In this document: positions 56,862 through 64,000 of the stretch, in pieces | How the letters are laid out: every line of letters starts with the position of its first letter | Numbering within the stretch: the first letter of the stretch is position 1 | Assembly: GCA_947258565.1 (NCBI GenBank) | Contig: CAMYJB010000012.1 | Coordinates: 45,853-109,852 of the forward strand | Direction: 5' to 3' | Source of the DNA: an uncultured Woeseiaceae bacterium | GTDB lineage: Bacteria; Pseudomonadota; Gammaproteobacteria; Steroidobacterales; Woeseiaceae | DNA: 64,000 nucleotides | Translations under genes and position numbers: made by a program | The notes under the pieces: model-generated | The model's database searches: none | The model's input: the letters and a program-made list of their open reading frames with translations, nothing else | What the model was told of the DNA's origin: nothing

Positions 56862-58667
56862 CTAATCAGAGAGCAGCGCGTCGCGCCTGGCGGCCAGCGC
56901 CGCGCGGCGGCGCTTGTCGAGTATTCCAGCGAATTCCCGTTCGATAACGTCGTCAGTAAGGGCACTTAACGCACTCTTCCAGCCGTCTCCGACGTCGAGA
57001 TCGACGGTCTCGAGGTGCCGCGGCCGGTCCTTGCCTCGACCGAAGGCCCGGTCGTGGCCGACGAGGATGAGCTGCCAATCGTCGGTCCTGTATGTCATGC
57101 GCTCGGGCGTCCTGCCCTGGTTGCGAATCAGAACGTCGAACACGTACATGGCTGACCACTGCTGTGGCAGCGGGCAATTCGCGGAACTGCCTCGCCCTGC
57201 CTCGGACCGTTGCGCCTCGTTCATGAGTTTCGGCGGCAGGAATTGCAGCGATCCCTCCCGGCGGCCCAGGTCTCTCATCACGGTCACGGGAACCATGTCG
57301 AGCTCGAGCAGGCGGTCCAGCCGATAGGCCGCAAGTTCCGGGTAGGTTTCCCTGTTCGCGCGCTTCGTGAATAGTGCGTCCACCCTGCGGCTACCGTCAC
57401 TCACCGTCACGATCGTGCGACCGGCAGCATCCTCGCGTTCATTCGAAATCTCGCCCGAAGCGAGCAATGCCTCCAGCGCGTCGGCCGAGAGGAAACCGCC
57501 CGGACGACTTCCGACTTGCCGGGGATGCGGTTGCGGCGAGGTTACTTCCCCGCTCTCTTCATTAATGACGGCCAGGCGGTCGCCCTCGATGATCAGCGCA
57601 TTACCGCTGCCGCCATAGCGCTGGCTGAGCATCCCGGTGTCAACCTCGACGATATCGCCGTCGAAGCGCTCCAGGATGCGCCGCCCCTGCGTTGGTGTAT
57701 GGCCGATGACGACTCGCTCGGCACCGATGGCATCCAGTGCCGATTGCAGGCGCTCCTCTTCAACGAGCCTGCAACAGGCCACGTTGCCGCGATACCAGAG
57801 GGGACCATCCGGCGCATGCATGTCGGATTCTGCGAGCTTCCTGGTCTCTTCGATCGCCTCGATCAGCGCCGCGCCGTCTTCGACCGCAGGCATGTAGTTC
57901 TGCAGGATGCGCGGATGCGCGTAGAAATTGTCCATGGGAGTAAGGACGCCCGCAGCATACAGTTCCTCCAGGTTCTCGACGTAGCGCTCCAGCTCGTCGG
58001 CCAGGATGCCGTTGACGCCGTCGAGGCCGATTTCGGTGATCATCGGCGAGAGTCCGCCGTGCACGAACGCCGTGGCATTGATGACGACCACGACGGGCTG
58101 CGACAGCAGCCAGGCGCCGTACTTGCCGTCCGCCTCGAACTCGCGCCGGTGTGCAAAGAAACCCGCCGGGAACCGTTCGTCGAATTCACGGCGGAGTTCG
58201 TCACCGGCGCTGCCCTTTCGCTGCGCGTACTCGGCCAGCCAGCGCGCACGCTCCTCTTCAGTCTCTTCGTCGGCGAAGGCCGCAAACTCCTCTCTCGCGA
58301 CGTAGCGCAAGTCACCGACCAGGTTCATCGCTTCGTGGTTGCCGACCAGCACGTGTACCATGCCGCCCGCTGCCTCGGCCTCGGTTTCCAGCCGCATGAG
58401 CAGATCCATGGCATCGCGCGAGTCAGGGCCCCGGTCCAGAATGTCCCCGACGATGACCAGGTGTGTTGCGCCGCCCACCCAGTCGAGATCGGCATCCAGC
58501 ACCCCCGCATTGCGCAGCGTCGCGACCAGAGGCTCGTAGGCGCCGTGGATGTCGGAAACGGCGACGATGCGCTCGACGCCGCTGAACTGCCACTCGTTCG
58601 CGCCTGCTGCCAGCGGCAGCGAACTTGCGAGAAAGAGCGCCAGGAATCGGGTCAGGTGTCGAATCAT
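56862..58667 (-). CDS. secreted calcineurin-like phosphatase fused to a kinase-like domain
   Basis: ATG 58667 starts a signal peptide (LALFLASSLPLAAGAN) in a 601-residue protein. Residues 33-390 are a PPP-type metallophosphatase resembling Shewanella-like phosphatases, with SDIHG (38-42), GDILDRG (74-80), GNHEA (109-113), FVHGG and IGHTPTQG. Residues 418-590 resemble HipA/Fam20C/PI4K-type kinases: LFTKR (Lys435), PELAAYRLDRLL, GSLQF, then FDVLIRNQGRTPERM (about 510-524) and GHDRAFG. The usual catalytic NxDRxxxN reads NQGRTPER, so catalysis is doubtful. Phosphatase activity is likely, and the C-terminal domain may bind or sense phosphorylated partners. Confidence 0.75.
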   Translation of the reverse strand: MIRHLTRFLALFLASSLPLAAGANEWQFSGVERIVAVSDIHGAYEPLVATLRNAGVLDADLDWVGGATHLVIVGDILDRGPDSRDAMDLLMRLETEAEAAGGMVHVLVGNHEAMNLVGDLRYVAREEFAAFADEETEEERARWLAEYAQRKGSAGDELRREFDERFPAGFFAHRREFEADGKYGAWLLSQPVVVVINATAFVHGGLSPMITEIGLDGVNGILADELERYVENLEELYAAGVLTPMDNFYAHPRILQNYMPAVEDGAALIEAIEETRKLAESDMHAPDGPLWYRGNVACCRLVEEERLQSALDAIGAERVVIGHTPTQGRRILERFDGDIVEVDTGMLSQRYGGSGNALIIEGDRLAVINEESGEVTSPQPHPRQVGSRPGGFLSADALEALLASGEISNEREDAAGRTIVTVSDGSRRVDALFTKRANRETYPELAAYRLDRLLELDMVPVTVMRDLGRREGSLQFLPPKLMNEAQRSEAGRGSSANCPLPQQWSAMYVFDVLIRNQGRTPERMTYRTDDWQLILVGHDRAFGRGKDRPRHLETVDLDVGDGWKSALSALTDDVIEREFAGILDKRRRAALAARRDALLSD

Positions 58668-58808
58668 CTTTCCAGCCAGGTCGTCCCAGACACCAGTGTA
58701 GTTAGATGCAGACCGTGCGGCAATTTGCCGCCGTGTGCTGCCCTCGTGAACAAGTGCCTGCATGCTAGACTTTAATGACGTCGAGAATATTCGGACCCCG
58801 ATGAATCC

Positions 58809-59858
58809 ATGCTGAATTGCCGCAACCTGCTCATCGCCGCCGCGTTATTGTTCGCGGCCCCGTCGGCTGCCCTGGAGGTCGGGGAGCCGGATCCTCTGTT
58901 TCAGGGCAACACCGTTATCGGCATCACCATTACGGCACCGATGAAGACACTGCTCGGCGAGCGCCCGAATGAGACTTACCTGCGGGGCACACTGTCCTAC
59001 GAAGAAGCTGACGGGCGCGTCGTAGACTTCGACATCGGCATAAGAACGCGCGGAAATTTCCGTCGCGAGGCACGCGTGTGCCCTTTCCCGCCCCTGCGTA
59101 TCAATTTCAAGAAGTCCGAGGTGAAAGGCACGCTGTTCCGCGAACAGGACAAGCTGAAGCTTGTGGCACACTGCAGGGACAACTCCGACCGCTATGAGCA
59201 GAATATAATCAAGGAGTACCTCGCGTATCGAATCCTGAATTCGCTCACGGATATCAGCTACCGCGTGCGGCTCGTCCGGGTAACGTATCGCGACAGCGAA
59301 CAAAAACACGGGGACCGGCTCCGATACGCATTCTTTATCGAACACAAAAGACGTGTGTCCCAGCGCCTGGGCTTGCCGGTGATCTCAACCGAACGAGTCA
59401 GGACTGCCGAGCTCGAGGGTGCGTATTCGGACCTGACCTCCCTGTTTCAATACATGATCGGGAACACGGATTTCTCGCCAATCGCGGGGCCGGAAGGCGA
59501 GGACTGCTGCCATAATTCGACCGTGTTCGGACGAGAGGGCGAACCGATTTACTCGGTCCCGTACGATTTCGACATGTCCGGGCTGGTAGACGCGCCGTAC
59601 GCCGAGCCCAGCCCCAATTTTCGAATCAGGCGCGTCACGCAGCGACTCTATCGCGGCCGCTGTGCGTACATAAACAACCTGCCGGCGACGGCACGTCTGC
59701 TCCAGGACAGGCGTGACATGATCTACGCGCTGTTCGAGGAGCAGAACGAACTGCAAGAGTCGACGCGCACGAAGGTAACAAAGTTCATCGACCGCTTTTA
59801 CGACGTGATCGATGATCCCAAGAAACTGCGCCGGGAAATTGAAAAGCGGTGTATCTGA
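58809..59858 (+). CDS. secreted CotH-like (atypical kinase-fold) protein 2
   Basis: This 349-residue exported protein is the paralogue of the one at 45096-46103. After the signal peptide (to about PSAALE), it has RTRGNFRR (79-86), RINFKKSEVKGTLF and DKLKLVAHC. FQYMIGNTDFS (213-223), CCHN (233-236) and VPYDFDMSG (250-258) follow. The Arg-Gly-Asn, Lys, Asn and Asp positions match CotH kinases. CotH proteins phosphorylate secreted proteins or occur beside DUF4956 membrane proteins. A DUF4956 gene lies 1 kb downstream, which supports the assignment. Function is inference; the gene is divergent from the phosphatase-kinase fusion. Confidence 0.65.
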   Translation: MLNCRNLLIAAALLFAAPSAALEVGEPDPLFQGNTVIGITITAPMKTLLGERPNETYLRGTLSYEEADGRVVDFDIGIRTRGNFRREARVCPFPPLRINFKKSEVKGTLFREQDKLKLVAHCRDNSDRYEQNIIKEYLAYRILNSLTDISYRVRLVRVTYRDSEQKHGDRLRYAFFIEHKRRVSQRLGLPVISTERVRTAELEGAYSDLTSLFQYMIGNTDFSPIAGPEGEDCCHNSTVFGREGEPIYSVPYDFDMSGLVDAPYAEPSPNFRIRRVTQRLYRGRCAYINNLPATARLLQDRRDMIYALFEEQNELQESTRTKVTKFIDRFYDVIDDPKKLRREIEKRCI

Positions 59859-60827
59859 TCAGAGCGCGAGGGTCGGCTTCTCGATCCAGTCGACAACGAT
59901 CTTGGCCACCCGGGGGTGGATGAAGTAGCCGAGCGAGCAGTGCGGATTCGACTTGCCGTACCGCATCGCATGGTTGTAGACGCGGTAGTCGTTGATGGAG
60001 CTGATAACGTGTTCACGCATCATCGCCTTGAGATCGTCTGCCACGGTCTTGTCGTGACAATAGTAGTCGTCTTCGGCCGAGACATTCTGCCAGGTGATAA
60101 TATTCGTCGGGTAACGCTCCGTGGAACGTCTCTTGGCGCCGAGCAGCCGCCTGCGCACCATGTCGTCGCTGATCGGTGAACCGAGCGTAACGAACACGTC
60201 AATCTTCGCGGCGCCGAACTCATCGCGGTAGCTCTCGCCGTGGGACAGTTGCCACAGCACATCGTACGCGACGGCAGCGCCCGTGCCGTGGCTCATCAGC
60301 ATGACCTTGTCGCCGCGGCGCAGCAGCTCCATCAGCTTGTTGCGGACGCGCTCGCGCACCTGCTTGGTAAATTCCGTGTTGCCGCTCAGGTACAGCGCGA
60401 AATCCTTGGCCACCATCGAGACCAGTACGGTCGTGAGGCCCAGCAGTCCGAACAATGGCGATGCCACGTCGGCGATCGCCTCCGGCACGGCAGACTTGCC
60501 GCGCAGCTTGTCGTATTGCTGCAGGCCGAACCGCTTCCGCTGCGAAATCTTCTTCAGGCTCTCGAGGGCGTTGCGGCGATCCCCGATGTCGAGCCGCTCG
60601 TCGTAGTGACGGCCCTTCGAGCGCAGGTATTCGTTGCCGATGTCGCCGTAATACGCCAGCGCCATGCCGACCTTGCCGAATGCCTCGACCTGGTCCGGAT
60701 AATCGCGCTGCACCCCCGCAAGCAACGCGGTCGAGGCCTCATCCATATACACTTCTTCGGCCGGCTTGAAGTCGCCTCCATGCACAATGAGTATGCTGCG
60801 CTGTGCGCTTTTTTCTTGTTCTGTCAT
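59859..60827 (-). CDS. alpha/beta-hydrolase homologue lacking the nucleophilic serine
   Basis: This 322-residue protein is a paralogue of the hydrolase at 7180-8088. Shared blocks are AVAYDVLWQLSHGE, FVTLGSPIS and ERYPTNIITWQNVSA. At the nucleophile elbow the sequence is MSHGTGAAVAYD: Gly181 replaces the serine of LAHSMGSVIAYD. It therefore looks catalytically inactive. It has an N-terminal extension and a hydrophobic stretch (about 124-142). It lies 27 bases behind the DUF4956 gene, so it is probably cotranscribed with it. Its stop abuts that of the CotH-like gene. Confidence 0.75.
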   Translation of the reverse strand: MTEQEKSAQRSILIVHGGDFKPAEEVYMDEASTALLAGVQRDYPDQVEAFGKVGMALAYYGDIGNEYLRSKGRHYDERLDIGDRRNALESLKKISQRKRFGLQQYDKLRGKSAVPEAIADVASPLFGLLGLTTVLVSMVAKDFALYLSGNTEFTKQVRERVRNKLMELLRRGDKVMLMSHGTGAAVAYDVLWQLSHGESYRDEFGAAKIDVFVTLGSPISDDMVRRRLLGAKRRSTERYPTNIITWQNVSAEDDYYCHDKTVADDLKAMMREHVISSINDYRVYNHAMRYGKSNPHCSLGYFIHPRVAKIVVDWIEKPTLAL

Positions 60828-60854
60828 ATCGGCTTCGGAGCGGTATGCAGGCGG

Positions 60855-61502
60855 CTAATATTCGTCTTCTTCGATATTGCGTCTTGTCAGCATCGTCAGG
60901 AACGAGCCGGACATCGTTTTGCCGTACTCGAGCTTCCAGATCGCCAGTGTCGCCACGACGAACGCAAATGAAATCACGGTCGAAATGGCCACGGCACCGA
61001 TGCCGCAGCCCAGCCCGATGCCGATCGCGACGAAGATATACATGGCATCCGACGGCAATGCCAGCGAAAAGCGAAACCGGACCGCCGCGACGACGCCAGC
61101 GAGACTGAAGGCGAGCGCGATACTGTTGACCACGATCATCGCGATACCGGTGACGACGATGGGCAGTATGACGATGGTCTGCAGGAAGGACTGGTCCAGC
61201 TTGCGCGCCCGGCTGGTGATGAAATAAACCCAGGAGACCGGCACCACGGCGATAATCGAGCCGATGACCGCAAAGAACAGCTTGATCGGGCCGCTGGCAG
61301 CGAGAACCGTGCGGTCGGCCCGCGAGTAGACCGGCTCGAAGGTATCGTAACCTGCCGCAGCCAGTTCGCTGAGACCGCCAACCGGAAAATACTCGCCCAT
61401 TCCGGGGAAGCGTCGCAGCACGAACCACGTCAGGCCAATCCAGAAAATATAGTAGGAGAAGATAATCGTCATCGGTATCAGCAGACCGGCCGATCGTCTC
61501 AT
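60855..61502 (-). CDS. DUF4956 membrane protein
   Basis: ATG 61502 has GGAG upstream and gives 215 residues with about five membrane helices (LLIPMTIIFSYYIFWIGLTW, SGPIKLFFAVIGSIIAVVPV, TIVILPIVVTGIAMIVV, then two more). The block ALAFSLAGVVAAVRFRFSLA is the DUF4956 signature. The family often neighbours CotH and polyphosphate-polymerase (VTC-type) genes in other bacteria; no VTC-type gene is seen here. It is the first gene of a leftward pair with the pseudo-hydrolase. Confidence 0.85.
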   Translation of the reverse strand: MRRSAGLLIPMTIIFSYYIFWIGLTWFVLRRFPGMGEYFPVGGLSELAAAGYDTFEPVYSRADRTVLAASGPIKLFFAVIGSIIAVVPVSWVYFITSRARKLDQSFLQTIVILPIVVTGIAMIVVNSIALAFSLAGVVAAVRFRFSLALPSDAMYIFVAIGIGLGCGIGAVAISTVISFAFVVATLAIWKLEYGKTMSGSFLTMLTRRNIEEDEY

Positions 61503-61629
61503 TGTTTTCTCCACCTCCGCGCCACCGACACGATACCTTGCCACCGGTCCGGGCGCCACACGTTACGCAGGCACGCGCCGCGACACAGTGGTAGTCTATG
61601 CGCCGCATTCACCCCGGAGAACCCGTTAC

Positions 61630-62598
61630 ATGAGCGACGATGTACAGCTCCTCGGCATCAGCAACGCAATTGTCGACGTGCTTGCGCATGTCGATGACGA
61701 ACTCATTGAAAAAATCGGCGTCGTACCCGGGTCGATGACCCTCATCGACGAGCAACGCGCGCACGAAATATACGAGATGATGGGGCCGGCCACGGAAATG
61801 TCGGGTGGCTCCGTCGCCAACGCTATCGCCGGGTTCGCGAATCTCGGCGGCCGGGCCGCCTACATCGGCCGCGTCAGAGACGACCAGCTCGGAGAGATCT
61901 TCAACCACGATATGCGCTCCCTGGGCATCGACGTCCGCCTGGAAGCGGCAGCGGACGGCGCACCGACAGCGCGCAGCCACGTCATGATTACCGCGGACGG
62001 GCAACGGACCATGAACACCTACCTCGGGGCCTGCACGGAACTCGGCGTCGCGGATATTACGGCCGAGACCTTCGGCAAGCCGAAAGCCGTGCTGATCGAG
62101 GGGTACGTCTGGGATATCGCGGAGGGTCCGGCACTCGCCGGGAAAGCGATGGAGCTCGCCGCGAAGGCGAGCACCACGGTCGCGTTGTCATTGTCAGACT
62201 CTTTTTGTGTCGAGCGGCACAAGGAGTCGTTCGAAGAAGCCATCCGCGAAGGCGCTCACATCGTCGTCGCTGATGAGGACGAGATCAATGTGCTGATGGG
62301 GACCGACAACTTCGACGACACACTCGAAGCGATTCGCGACTACGACAACCTGTTCGTGATGACCCGGTCCGACAAGGGTTCGGTCATCGTCCGCGATGGC
62401 GAACAGCATGTGCAGAAAGCGACGCGGGTCGAGAAAGTGATCGACACGACCGGGGCCGGCGATGCGTACTGCGCGGGCTTCCTGTACGGCTGGGTACACG
62501 ACAAGTCGCTCGCCGAGTGCGCGCGTGCCGGCACGCTGTGCGCAACGGCCGTTATCCAGCAGGTCGGCGCGAGAATCGAAAAAGGCGTGCTCGACTAG
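61630..62598 (+). CDS. PfkB-family sugar/nucleoside kinase (adenosine-kinase-like)
   Basis: ATG 61630 has GGAG upstream; the product has 322 residues. The ribokinase fold shows N-terminal LLGISNAIVDVLAHVD, MSGGSVANAIAGFANLGG for sugar binding, and the catalytic anion-hole and base motif DTTGAGDAYCAGFL near the C-terminus. It transfers phosphate from ATP to a hydroxymethyl group; the length and opening are most like adenosine kinases. It is divergent from DUF4956 and converges on the half-length aldehyde dehydrogenase gene with a 4-base overlap. Confidence 0.9.
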   Translation: MSDDVQLLGISNAIVDVLAHVDDELIEKIGVVPGSMTLIDEQRAHEIYEMMGPATEMSGGSVANAIAGFANLGGRAAYIGRVRDDQLGEIFNHDMRSLGIDVRLEAAADGAPTARSHVMITADGQRTMNTYLGACTELGVADITAETFGKPKAVLIEGYVWDIAEGPALAGKAMELAAKASTTVALSLSDSFCVERHKESFEEAIREGAHIVVADEDEINVLMGTDNFDDTLEAIRDYDNLFVMTRSDKGSVIVRDGEQHVQKATRVEKVIDTTGAGDAYCAGFLYGWVHDKSLAECARAGTLCATAVIQQVGARIEKGVLD

Positions 62599-63479
62599 CT
62601 ACCGATGGGGTGCCAGGTCGTTTTGACTTCCTGCGTATCCCGGATCAGGTAGGGGTGCTGCGCCGAGTCCCTGCTCCAGTCGACGTCGGCACGCGCGATT
62701 ACGTGTTTGATATTGTCCGACGCGAGTTCCTGCACCGTCCGGGCCGTCTTCCTGGCGCCGTCGCAGAAGACGATTGCGTTGACATCCATGTGCGAAGCGA
62801 AGTGCCCGGTCAGCTCCGAGCGCAGGCCTGTGAGGATGTTGACGACGCCTGCGGGAACGTCCGAGGCGTGCAGGACCTCGGCGAAGCTCACTGCGGACAA
62901 CGGCATCGATTCCGAAGCAAGCACGACGCAGGTATTGCCGCCTACGATCGTCGGCGCGACGTTCGACACCAGCCCCAGCAGGCCGCTGTCGTCAGGCGCG
63001 ATGATCGAAACTACGCCGGTAGGCTCGAGCACCGAAAAATTGAAGTGCGATGAGGCGACCGGGTTCACCGCACTGAATACCTGCTGGTACTTGTCGGCCC
63101 AGCCTGCAAAATAGATCAGCCGGTCGATGGAGGTGTCGACCTCTTTTCCAGCCGCGCGTTGCGTCGCGCCCTGGAGTTTCAGTTCGGCGATGAACTGCTC
63201 CCGCCGCCCCTCCAGCATCTCCGCGATGCGATACAGGATCTGTCCACGCAGGTAGGCGTTCGCGCCCGCCCATCCGCGCTGAGCCTTGCGTGCTGCCACG
63301 GTCGCATTGCGGAAGTCCTTGCGGCTGCCGCGACAGACGTTCGCGATCACCTTGCCCTTATTGTCTTCGAGCGTGAAATACCGCCCCGACTCCGTGCGCG
63401 GGAACTTGCCGTCGATATAGATCTTGTAGGTCTTGGCCACGGCTACGCGTGCTTTGCCCTGTCCTTGCTTCGCCGCCAT
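62595..63479 (-). CDS. half-length aldehyde dehydrogenase (NAD-binding part only)
   Basis: ATG 63479 gives 294 residues, about 60 percent of a normal ALDH. The visible region covers the N-terminal and NAD-binding part: YKIYIDGKFPRTESG, RKAQRGWAGANAYLRGQIL, VVSIIAPDDSGLLGLVS and VVNILTG. The catalytic cysteine and the GQxC block are absent, and the chain ends after WHPIGS. It lies 2 bases behind a full ALDH gene that runs off the window. A similar short/long ALDH pair occurs next to deoxyribose genes in some bacteria, but no deoC is seen here. It may be a regulatory or structural subunit. Confidence 0.85.
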   Translation of the reverse strand: MAAKQGQGKARVAVAKTYKIYIDGKFPRTESGRYFTLEDNKGKVIANVCRGSRKDFRNATVAARKAQRGWAGANAYLRGQILYRIAEMLEGRREQFIAELKLQGATQRAAGKEVDTSIDRLIYFAGWADKYQQVFSAVNPVASSHFNFSVLEPTGVVSIIAPDDSGLLGLVSNVAPTIVGGNTCVVLASESMPLSAVSFAEVLHASDVPAGVVNILTGLRSELTGHFASHMDVNAIVFCDGARKTARTVQELASDNIKHVIARADVDWSRDSAQHPYLIRDTQEVKTTWHPIGS

Positions 63480-63481
63480 GA

Positions 63482-64000
63482 TCAGGCCTCCAGCTTCAGG
63501 TAGGCGTCGAGACCATGCAGGCCGCCTTCCCGGCCGACTCCCGATTCCTTGTAGCCACCAAACGGTGACGTGGGGTCGAACTTGTTGAAGGTGTTTGCCC
63601 ACACCACGCCTGCGCGGACGCTCTGGGTCATCCTGAAGATCTTCGCGCCCTTGTCCGTCCATACGCCGCCGGACAGGCCATAGGGCGTGTTATTGGCTTT
63701 CGAAATCGCCTCGTCGAAGGTCCTGAAGGTCTGGATCGCGAGGACCGGTCCGAAGATCTCCTCCTGAACGACACGATTCGACTGCGACACGCCAGTAAAT
63801 AGCGTCGGCCGGCACCAGTACCCCTTGTCGGGCACGGCGCAAGAGCTTTGGTACATGTCCCCGCCCTCTTGCTTGCCGATGTCGAGGTACGACTCGATCG
63901 TCTCAAGCTGTGCTTTCGAGTTGATCGCGCCGATGTCCGTGTTCTTGTCGAGCGGGTCGCCAACGATCAGGGTCTCCATGCGATCCTTGAGTTTCCGGAT
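63482..64000 (-). CDS. aldehyde dehydrogenase, C-terminal part (5' end outside window)
   Basis: The frame is open at base 64000, and 172 residues are visible. It has the ALDH C-terminal blocks VVQEEIFGPVLAIQTF, ANNTPYGLSGGVWT, RAGVVWANTFNKFDPTSPFG and GYKESGVGREGG. The catalytic cysteine lies upstream, outside the window. It is followed by the half-length ALDH gene. Substrate unknown. Confidence 0.9.
   Translation of the reverse strand: MRKLKDRMETLIVGDPLDKNTDIGAINSKAQLETIESYLDIGKQEGGDMYQSSCAVPDKGYWCRPTLFTGVSQSNRVVQEEIFGPVLAIQTFRTFDEAISKANNTPYGLSGGVWTDKGAKIFRMTQSVRAGVVWANTFNKFDPTSPFGGYKESGVGREGGLHGLDAYLKLEA

Noticed and set aside
56754..56865. Short rightward open frame after the uraH promoter region
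   Set aside because: It has no ribosome site, no recognisable product, and ends at the neighbouring gene; the DNA is better read as the purine-operon promoter region.

Overview
The window is GC-rich, densely coding DNA from a bacterial chromosome. It is most likely from a heterotrophic, probably aquatic gammaproteobacterium. The reasons are SohB, a Hut pathway of the HutF type with a HutC regulator, a TAT-exported HiPIP, a MoxR/Bat operon, a PuuD-type membrane urate oxidase and a TPR/FlgO-like membrane protein. The closest genus cannot be read from sequence alone. I see no rRNA, tRNA, prophage, insertion sequence or CRISPR array.

Layout. 0-5 kb: an L,D-transpeptidase cut by the left edge, then a minus-strand lipA-sohB-M48 protease-methyltransferase run. 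5-9.3 kb: an OmpA-family protein, an alpha/beta hydrolase with a HAD phosphatase, and glyoxalase I. 9.6-16.6 kb: the six-gene operon moxR-DUF58-DUF4381-batA-batB/C-batD, transcribed leftward. 16.7-22 kb: a lipoprotein, a DUF192 protein, an aspartate/aromatic aminotransferase, a HiPIP, a secreted gluzincin-like protein, a small membrane protein and a SYLF protein. 22-29.5 kb: a complete histidine-utilisation locus, hutFCUHG leftward and hutI rightward, with a perfect palindrome (candidate HutC operator) between them. 29.6-38.3 kb: an MFS exporter, a TPR membrane protein, a transporter/thiolase/nitroreductase operon and a membrane diguanylate cyclase. 38.5-46 kb: DUF1232 and AlbA_2 proteins, two divergent paralogous phosphoribosyltransferases, small lipoproteins, a FAN1-like nuclease fused to a DEDDh exonuclease, and a CotH-like secreted protein. 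46.1-56.7 kb: a ten-gene purine-degradation operon running uraH-xdhA-xdhB-xdhC-puuD-puuE-uraD-alc-allA-guaD. It should take guanine or xanthine through urate and allantoin to glyoxylate and urea. Its xdhC is frameshifted by a 28-bp tandem duplication. 56.9-61.5 kb: a cluster of a secreted phosphatase fused to a kinase-like domain, a second CotH-like protein, a hydrolase homologue without its nucleophile, and a DUF4956 membrane protein. 61.6-64 kb: a PfkB-family kinase and two aldehyde dehydrogenase genes, one half-length and one cut by the right edge.

The most unusual items are the 56.9-61.5 kb cluster, the xdhC duplication, the FAN1-exonuclease fusion, and a four-copy family of imperfect palindromic repeats. 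The repeats have a conserved core but copy-specific stems. Three of them sit between convergent genes, and one supplies the C-terminus and stop codon of a protein. Several genes here (HiPIP, aminotransferase, gluzincin-like and others) appear to start at TTG.
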